Shown: piece after piece, positions 1 to 3,287 of the stretch
Layout of the letters: every line of letters begins with the position of its first letter
Numbering within the stretch: position 1 is the stretch's first letter
NCBI GenBank assembly: GCA_900551395.1
Contig: URVX01000075.1
Coordinates: 1-6,078, forward strand
Source: an uncultured Subdoligranulum sp.
GTDB taxonomy: Bacteria > Bacillota > Clostridia > Christensenellales > CAG-314
Length of the DNA stretch: 6,078 nt
Direction of reading: 5' to 3'
The notes under the pieces: model-generated
What the model saw: the letters and a program-made list of their open reading frames with translations, nothing else
Database searches by the model: none
Told to the model about the DNA's origin: nothing
Translations under genes and position numbers: made by a program

Positions 1-804
1 CGGCTTGCGGACTATGCCGTGACGGAGGCGGGATTCGGCGCGGATCTGGGCGCGGAAAAATTCTTCGACATAAAGTGCCGCAAGGCGGGGCTTACGCCTT
101 CGGCGGTTGTGGTGGTTGCGACGGTTCGCGCTTTGAAGCACCACGGTGGCGTTGCCAAAGCCGCGCTCAACGAAGAAAATCTCGTTGCGCTGGAAAAGGG
201 CTTGCCCAATCTTTTAAGACACGTGGACAACGTAACGAGAGTTTTCGGTCTGCCCTGCGTGGTGGCAATCAACCGTTTTCCTACCGATACGGAAAAAGAG
301 CTTGAGCTGATAGAGCAAAAATGCCGCGAGCTAAACGTAAACGTGGCTTTGTCCGAGGTGTGGGCAAAGGGCGGCGAGGGCGGCGAGGCTCTTGCCAAAG
401 AGGTCATCGCGCTTTGCGAAAAGCGGAACGATTTCCGTTTTTCGTATGAAACGGAAGATTCCATAGAAACCAAGCTGGAAAAAATCGTCAAAAAGGTTTA
501 CGGCGGCAGCGGCGTAGTTTTCACTACGCAGGCGAAAAAACAGCTTGACAACCTTACGAAGCTGGGCTTTGACAAGCTGCCCGTGTGCGTTGCGAAAACG
601 CAGTACAGCTTTTCGGACGACCAGACGCTGCTTGGCGCGCCCGACGGATTCGTCGTCACCGTGCGCAACGTAAAGGTATCCAGCGGCGCGGGCTTTTTGG
701 TTGCGCTGACCGGCGACATAATGACAATGCCCGGTTTAGGGAAAGTGCCCAGCGCGGAAAAAATAGACGTCGACGGCTCGGGCAGGATAAGCGGGCTGTT
801 CTGA
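1..804 (+). CDS. fhs: formate--tetrahydrofolate ligase, C-terminal part (5' end outside window)
   Basis: The enzyme uses ATP to join formate to tetrahydrofolate, giving 10-formyltetrahydrofolate in the cytoplasm, a one-carbon donor and a step of the Wood-Ljungdahl methyl branch. The reading frame is open from base 1 and ends at TGA 802-804, giving 267 codons, about half of the usual ~555-residue enzyme. The N-terminal half with the P-loop is therefore outside the window. The second family signature, VATVRALKHHGG, lies at 115-150. TEAGFGADLGAEKFFDIKCR precedes it, and the ending MTMPGLGKVPSAEKIDVD...GLF is the typical C-terminus. The family usually has PGLPK where this copy reads PGLGK. A strong hairpin follows 9 bases after the stop, so fhs is probably not co-transcribed with pyrC. 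Identity is very secure; whether the host is an acetogen cannot be judged from this gene alone. Confidence 0.97.
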   Translation, partial: RLADYAVTEAGFGADLGAEKFFDIKCRKAGLTPSAVVVVATVRALKHHGGVAKAALNEENLVALEKGLPNLLRHVDNVTRVFGLPCVVAINRFPTDTEKELELIEQKCRELNVNVALSEVWAKGGEGGEALAKEVIALCEKRNDFRFSYETEDSIETKLEKIVKKVYGGSGVVFTTQAKKQLDNLTKLGFDKLPVCVAKTQYSFSDDQTLLGAPDGFVVTVRNVKVSSGAGFLVALTGDIMTMPGLGKVPSAEKIDVDGSGRISGLF

Positions 805-813
805 AAAAGCGTT

Positions 814-867
814 CTGCCCTGCGGGTTGACCGTGAGTCCGCAGGGCAGGAAAAATACACCTATTTTT
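814..867 (+). terminator. probable fhs terminator built from two abutting hairpins
   Basis: CTGCCCTGCGG (814-824) pairs perfectly with CCGCAGGGCAG (838-848) around a 13-nt loop, giving an 11-bp GC-rich stem that begins 9 bases after the fhs stop. A second perfect stem starts at the very next base: GAAAAATA (849-856) with TATTTTTC (861-868) around loop CACC. The T5 tract (863-867) lies 14 bases beyond the GC stem rather than directly after it, so this is not the textbook layout. On the minus strand the GC stem is followed five bases later by T5 (complement of 804-808), so weak bidirectional activity is possible. Position just after fhs and before a new promoter supports a terminator. Whether it needs Rho or the second stem is unknown. 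Confidence 0.6.
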
Positions 868-869
868 CA

Positions 870-886
870 TGTCAAAACAGTTGACA
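870..886. promoter_or_regulatory. candidate operator dyad overlapping the pyrC -35 box
   Basis: TGTCAA (870-875) and TTGACA (881-886) form a perfect 6-bp inverted repeat around AACAG. Its right arm is exactly the predicted -35 hexamer of the pyrC promoter. A regulator bound here would compete with RNA polymerase. The size and spacing suit a dimeric DNA-binding protein, but the dyad is short, matches no operator I can name with confidence, and could be chance. No regulator gene is present in the window. Confidence 0.3.
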
Positions 887-909
887 AAAACGCCCGTATC
901 TATCAAAAT
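881..909 (+). promoter_or_regulatory. predicted sigma-70/sigma-A type promoter for pyrC-carA-carB
   Basis: A perfect -35 hexamer TTGACA (881-886) is followed after 17 bp by CAAAAT (904-909), which matches TATAAT at four of six positions. There is no clear TGn extension. Transcription would start near 915-917, leaving a leader of about 30 nt before the TTG start at 945, too short for a classical pyr attenuator. Position between the fhs terminator and the pyrC ribosome binding site fits well. The weak -10 keeps confidence moderate. Confidence 0.5.
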
Positions 910-930
910 AGGCAACGGCTCAAAGAAACA

Positions 931-936
931 AGGAGA
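931..936 (+). promoter_or_regulatory. ribosome binding site that fixes the pyrC TTG start
   Basis: AGGAGA (931-936) lies eight bases before TTG 945-947. An in-frame TAG at 909-911 blocks any longer start, and no ATG or GTG occurs in that frame between 912 and 944. This makes TTG 945 the best-supported start. Confidence 0.75.
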
Positions 937-944
937 GACGGCTT

Positions 945-2213
945 TTGAACAGATTGTTTAAAAACGCAAAAGTTTTTCACGACGGCGGCTTTTCGCAGGA
1001 AAATCTCGCAACAAAAGACGGCCGTATTATTTCCTTTGACAGCGATGACTGTTTCGCCGAGTCGGATTTCACCGATTGTATTATCGTTCCCGGTTTTGCT
1101 GATGTGCACGTTCATTTCAGAGAGCCGGGTTTTTTTTATAAGGAAAGCATACTTTCCGGCTCAAAGGCTGCCGCGAGAGGGGGATACACGGCGGTGTGCG
1201 CCATGCCCAACCTCGCCCCTCCCCCCGACTGTGTCGAAAATCTCGGTCGGGAGCTGGAAATCATACGCCGCGACGCGGTTATAGACGTTGTGCCCTACGG
1301 TTGCATAACAAAAGGAAGACAGGGCAAAAGCCTTGCTGATTTACGTGCAATGGCGCCGTATGTTGCAGGTTTTTCCGACGACGGCAGCGGCGTCGACGAC
1401 AAAGAGGTTGTAAGACAAGCCATGCTTGAAGCAAAGGCTTTGGGCAAGGTGATTGCGGCGCATTGCGAGGTCAAAGAATTGGTCGACGGCGGTTACATAA
1501 ACGAATGCGAGTTTCAGCGCGTCAACGGGCACAAGGGGATAAGCAACGCCAGCGAATATAAAATGATAGAGCGCGACCTTGACCTTGCCAAAGAAACGGG
1601 CGTGAAATATCACGTCTGTCACGTTTCCGCAAAGGAGTCCGTAAGTCTGATAAGGCAGGCAAAGGCGGACGGCGTGGACGTGACGTGCGAGACTGCGCCG
1701 CACTATCTGTGTCTTGACGACGGCTGTTTGAGAGACGACGGCTACTTCAAGATGAATCCGCCTTTAAGAAGCGTCAAGGATCGCGAGGCTTTGACTGAGG
1801 GCTTTTGCGACGGAACGATAGATATGATTGCAACCGACCACGCGCCGCACTCAGCGCAGGAAAAATCAAAGCGCTTAATAGGCAGCGCGATGGGTATCGT
1901 CGGACTGGAAACGGCTTTTCCCGTGCTTTTCACCGAGCTGGTAAAAAGGAAAATCGTTTCTTTGGAAAGATTGATTGACGCCATGTGCGTGGCTCCGCGC
2001 AGGCGTTTCGGTTTGAAAGGCGGCAGTCTCAAGGCGGGCGAGCCTGCGGATCTGACCGTCATAGACCTGAACGCGTCGTTTGTTATAAACCCCGACCTTT
2101 TTCTTTCAAAGGGACGCAGCACGCCCTTTGCGGGAAAAGAGGTCTTCGGAAAGATTTTGCTCACACTCAAAAACGGGAGAACGGTATGGAAGGAAAATAC
2201 GACAAAAAATTAG
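945..2213 (+). CDS. pyrC: dihydroorotase, zinc-type amidohydrolase
   Basis: PyrC cyclises N-carbamoyl-L-aspartate to L-dihydroorotate, the third step of de novo UMP synthesis, in the cytoplasm. The 422-residue length fits the long class I enzymes. The metal site is complete: HxH at His55/His57 within DVHVHFREPG, Asp145 in FSDDG (the metal-bridging position that replaces the carboxylated lysine of the E. coli type), His173 in AAHCE, His226 in CHVSAKES, and catalytic Asp298 in ATDHAPH. Asn89 (AMPN) and Arg59 are the expected substrate contacts, and GIVGLE (317-322) is the typical late motif. The complete site argues for an active enzyme rather than the inactive PyrC paralogue found in some bacteria. 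The gene starts with TTG behind AGGAGA, ends at TAG 2211-2213, and overlaps carA by 28 bp. An internal hairpin plus T8 at 1089-1137 is annotated separately. Other cyclic amidohydrolases (allantoinase, hydantoinase) are less likely given the pyrimidine neighbours. Confidence 0.95.
   Translation: MNRLFKNAKVFHDGGFSQENLATKDGRIISFDSDDCFAESDFTDCIIVPGFADVHVHFREPGFFYKESILSGSKAAARGGYTAVCAMPNLAPPPDCVENLGRELEIIRRDAVIDVVPYGCITKGRQGKSLADLRAMAPYVAGFSDDGSGVDDKEVVRQAMLEAKALGKVIAAHCEVKELVDGGYINECEFQRVNGHKGISNASEYKMIERDLDLAKETGVKYHVCHVSAKESVSLIRQAKADGVDVTCETAPHYLCLDDGCLRDDGYFKMNPPLRSVKDREALTEGFCDGTIDMIATDHAPHSAQEKSKRLIGSAMGIVGLETAFPVLFTELVKRKIVSLERLIDAMCVAPRRRFGLKGGSLKAGEPADLTVIDLNASFVINPDLFLSKGRSTPFAGKEVFGKILLTLKNGRTVWKENTTKN
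1089..1137 (+). terminator. terminator-like hairpin plus T8 inside pyrC (candidate intragenic attenuator)
   Basis: CCCGGTTTT (1089-1097) pairs with AGAGCCGGG (1121-1129), including two G-U pairs. After a bulged G1098, CTGA (1099-1102) pairs with TCAG (1117-1120). Past a U-U mismatch, three more pairs are possible (1104-1106 with 1113-1115). The stem ends at 1129 and T8 begins at 1130, which is the geometry of an intrinsic terminator. It lies about 145-190 bases inside the gene, over the codons for PGFADVHVHFREPG. The CCCGG/CCGGG core comes from two Pro-Gly pairs that are conserved for protein reasons, so it may be incidental. Translating ribosomes would normally keep it unfolded. Confidence 0.35.
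2175..2179 (+). promoter_or_regulatory. carA ribosome binding site inside the end of pyrC
   Basis: GGGAG (2175-2179) lies six bases before ATG 2186-2188, within the pyrC coding sequence. It picks this ATG out of a longer open frame (open from 1985 or earlier) whose upstream part only shadows pyrC. Confidence 0.7.
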
Positions 2214-3277
2214 TGCTCGAGGACGGCACGGAATTTGAAGGCTACGGCTTCGGCGCAGACAGGGAAGCAGTGTGCGAGCTGGTGTTCAACACCTCTCCCG
2301 TAGGCTATCAGGAGGTTGTAAGCGACCCGAGCTACACCTTTCAGGCCGTTGTCATGACCTATCCTCTTATAGGAAATTACGGCGTGTGCGACGAGGATTA
2401 CGAAACGCGCGTTCCGTCCATAGGCGGGCTGGTGGTCAGAGATTACAACGGCAGACCCAGCAATTTCCGCTACACAAAAACGCTTGACGAAATCATGACG
2501 GAATACGGAATTGCGGGTATTTCCGGCATCGATACGAGATGTCTTGCCAGAAAGCTGAGAAACGAGGGCAGCCAGAAAGGTATTATTACCTCCGTCGACG
2601 TGTCCAAAGAGGAGGCGCTGAAGCGTCTCGGGCAGCCTTTGCCCCGCAACGCGGTCAGCTGCGTTTCCACGCGCAAAAAGTGGTTTTCGCGCACTGCTCA
2701 CGCTAAGTTCGACGTGGTCGCCGTGGACTGCGGCATAAAGCTCAACATAGTCAGATGTCTCAACGCGCGCGGCTGCAACGTGACTGTGGTGCCCTTTGAT
2801 ACCTCCGTCGAGGAAATAGAGTCTTTGTCTCCCGACGGAGTGTTTTTCTCAAACGGTCCCGGAGACCCGTCCGACGTGCCCGAGACGGCGCGGCTACTTG
2901 CCGAAATACGCGGCAAATATCCCGTGTTCGGCATTTGTCTGGGGCATCAGCTTGCGGGTATCGCGTACGGCGCTAAAACCTTCAAGCTCAAGTTCGGACA
3001 CAGAGGAGGCAACCACCCCGTCAAAAATCTGGAAACGGGCAAGCTGGAAATTACAAGTCAGAATCACAGCTTTGCAATAGACAAAAGCAGTCTCAAGGGA
3101 ACGGGTCTGACGATAACTCACGAAAATCTGCTGGACGGCACGGTAGAAGGCATGGAGTGCGCGAAGGACAAGCTGTTCACTGTGCAGTTCCACCCCGAAA
3201 GCGCACCCGGTCCGCAGGACAGCGGTTATCTGTTCGACAAATTCGTGCGCCTTATGGCGGAGAGCAAAAAGGATTGA
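2186..3277 (+). CDS. carA: carbamoyl phosphate synthase small subunit (glutaminase)
   Basis: CarA hydrolyses glutamine and passes ammonia through a tunnel to CarB for carbamoyl phosphate synthesis, feeding pyrimidines and arginine. The 363 residues fit the family (382 in E. coli). The N-terminal small-chain domain is recognised by LVLEDGTEF near the start, VFNTSPVGYQE (33-43), VVMTYPLIGNYG, and GISGIDTR (111-118). The class I amidotransferase domain runs from about residue 176 to 357, with NGPGDP at 223-228. The triad is complete: nucleophile Cys251 in GICLGHQ, and His336 and Glu338 in QFHPES. Some usual residues differ; the TRALTR-type segment reads TRCLARKLR. The start ATG 2186 has its own ribosome binding site inside pyrC, and the 28-bp overlap suggests translational coupling. 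carB follows after 10 bases. Placement with pyrC suggests the pyrimidine rather than an arginine-specific paralogue, though one enzyme often serves both. Confidence 0.96.
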   Translation: MEGKYDKKLVLEDGTEFEGYGFGADREAVCELVFNTSPVGYQEVVSDPSYTFQAVVMTYPLIGNYGVCDEDYETRVPSIGGLVVRDYNGRPSNFRYTKTLDEIMTEYGIAGISGIDTRCLARKLRNEGSQKGIITSVDVSKEEALKRLGQPLPRNAVSCVSTRKKWFSRTAHAKFDVVAVDCGIKLNIVRCLNARGCNVTVVPFDTSVEEIESLSPDGVFFSNGPGDPSDVPETARLLAEIRGKYPVFGICLGHQLAGIAYGAKTFKLKFGHRGGNHPVKNLETGKLEITSQNHSFAIDKSSLKGTGLTITHENLLDGTVEGMECAKDKLFTVQFHPESAPGPQDSGYLFDKFVRLMAESKKD

Positions 3278-3281
3278 GGAG
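3277..3281 (+). promoter_or_regulatory. carB ribosome binding site overlapping the carA stop
   Basis: AGGAG (3277-3281) shares its first base with the carA TGA stop (3275-3277) and sits six bases before ATG 3288. A ribosome finishing carA would be placed over it, which fits near-equal synthesis of the two subunits. Confidence 0.7.
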
Positions 3282-3287
3282 AAGGTT

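Noticed and set aside
835..848. AGTCC followed by a G-rich stretch, resembling the start of the PyrR-binding RNA consensus (ARUCCNGNGAGGYU).
   Set aside because: Only the first five bases and scattered G positions match; the GAGGYU part is absent. The stretch is better explained as the 3' arm of the hairpin after fhs, and lies upstream of the predicted promoter.
869..961. A 30-codon frame starting ATG 869 (MSKQLTKTPV...) that overlaps the pyrC start, as a possible leader peptide.
   Set aside because: It has no ribosome binding site at a usable distance, its start lies upstream of the predicted transcription start, and it sits on the operator-like dyad. It most likely reads through regulatory DNA by chance.
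1216..1251. C-rich tract (1216-1226) with a CCCGAC/GTCGGG inverted repeat in pyrC, considered as a G-quadruplex on the minus strand or a regulatory hairpin.
   Set aside because: Only two G runs are present on the minus strand, the stem has no T tract after it, and the tract is explained by three consecutive Pro codons.
2829..2847. CTCC-CGAC-GGAG hairpin followed by TG and T5 inside carA.
   Set aside because: The stem has only four base pairs and the T run is offset, far weaker than the hairpin at 1089-1137, so I do not treat it as a terminator.
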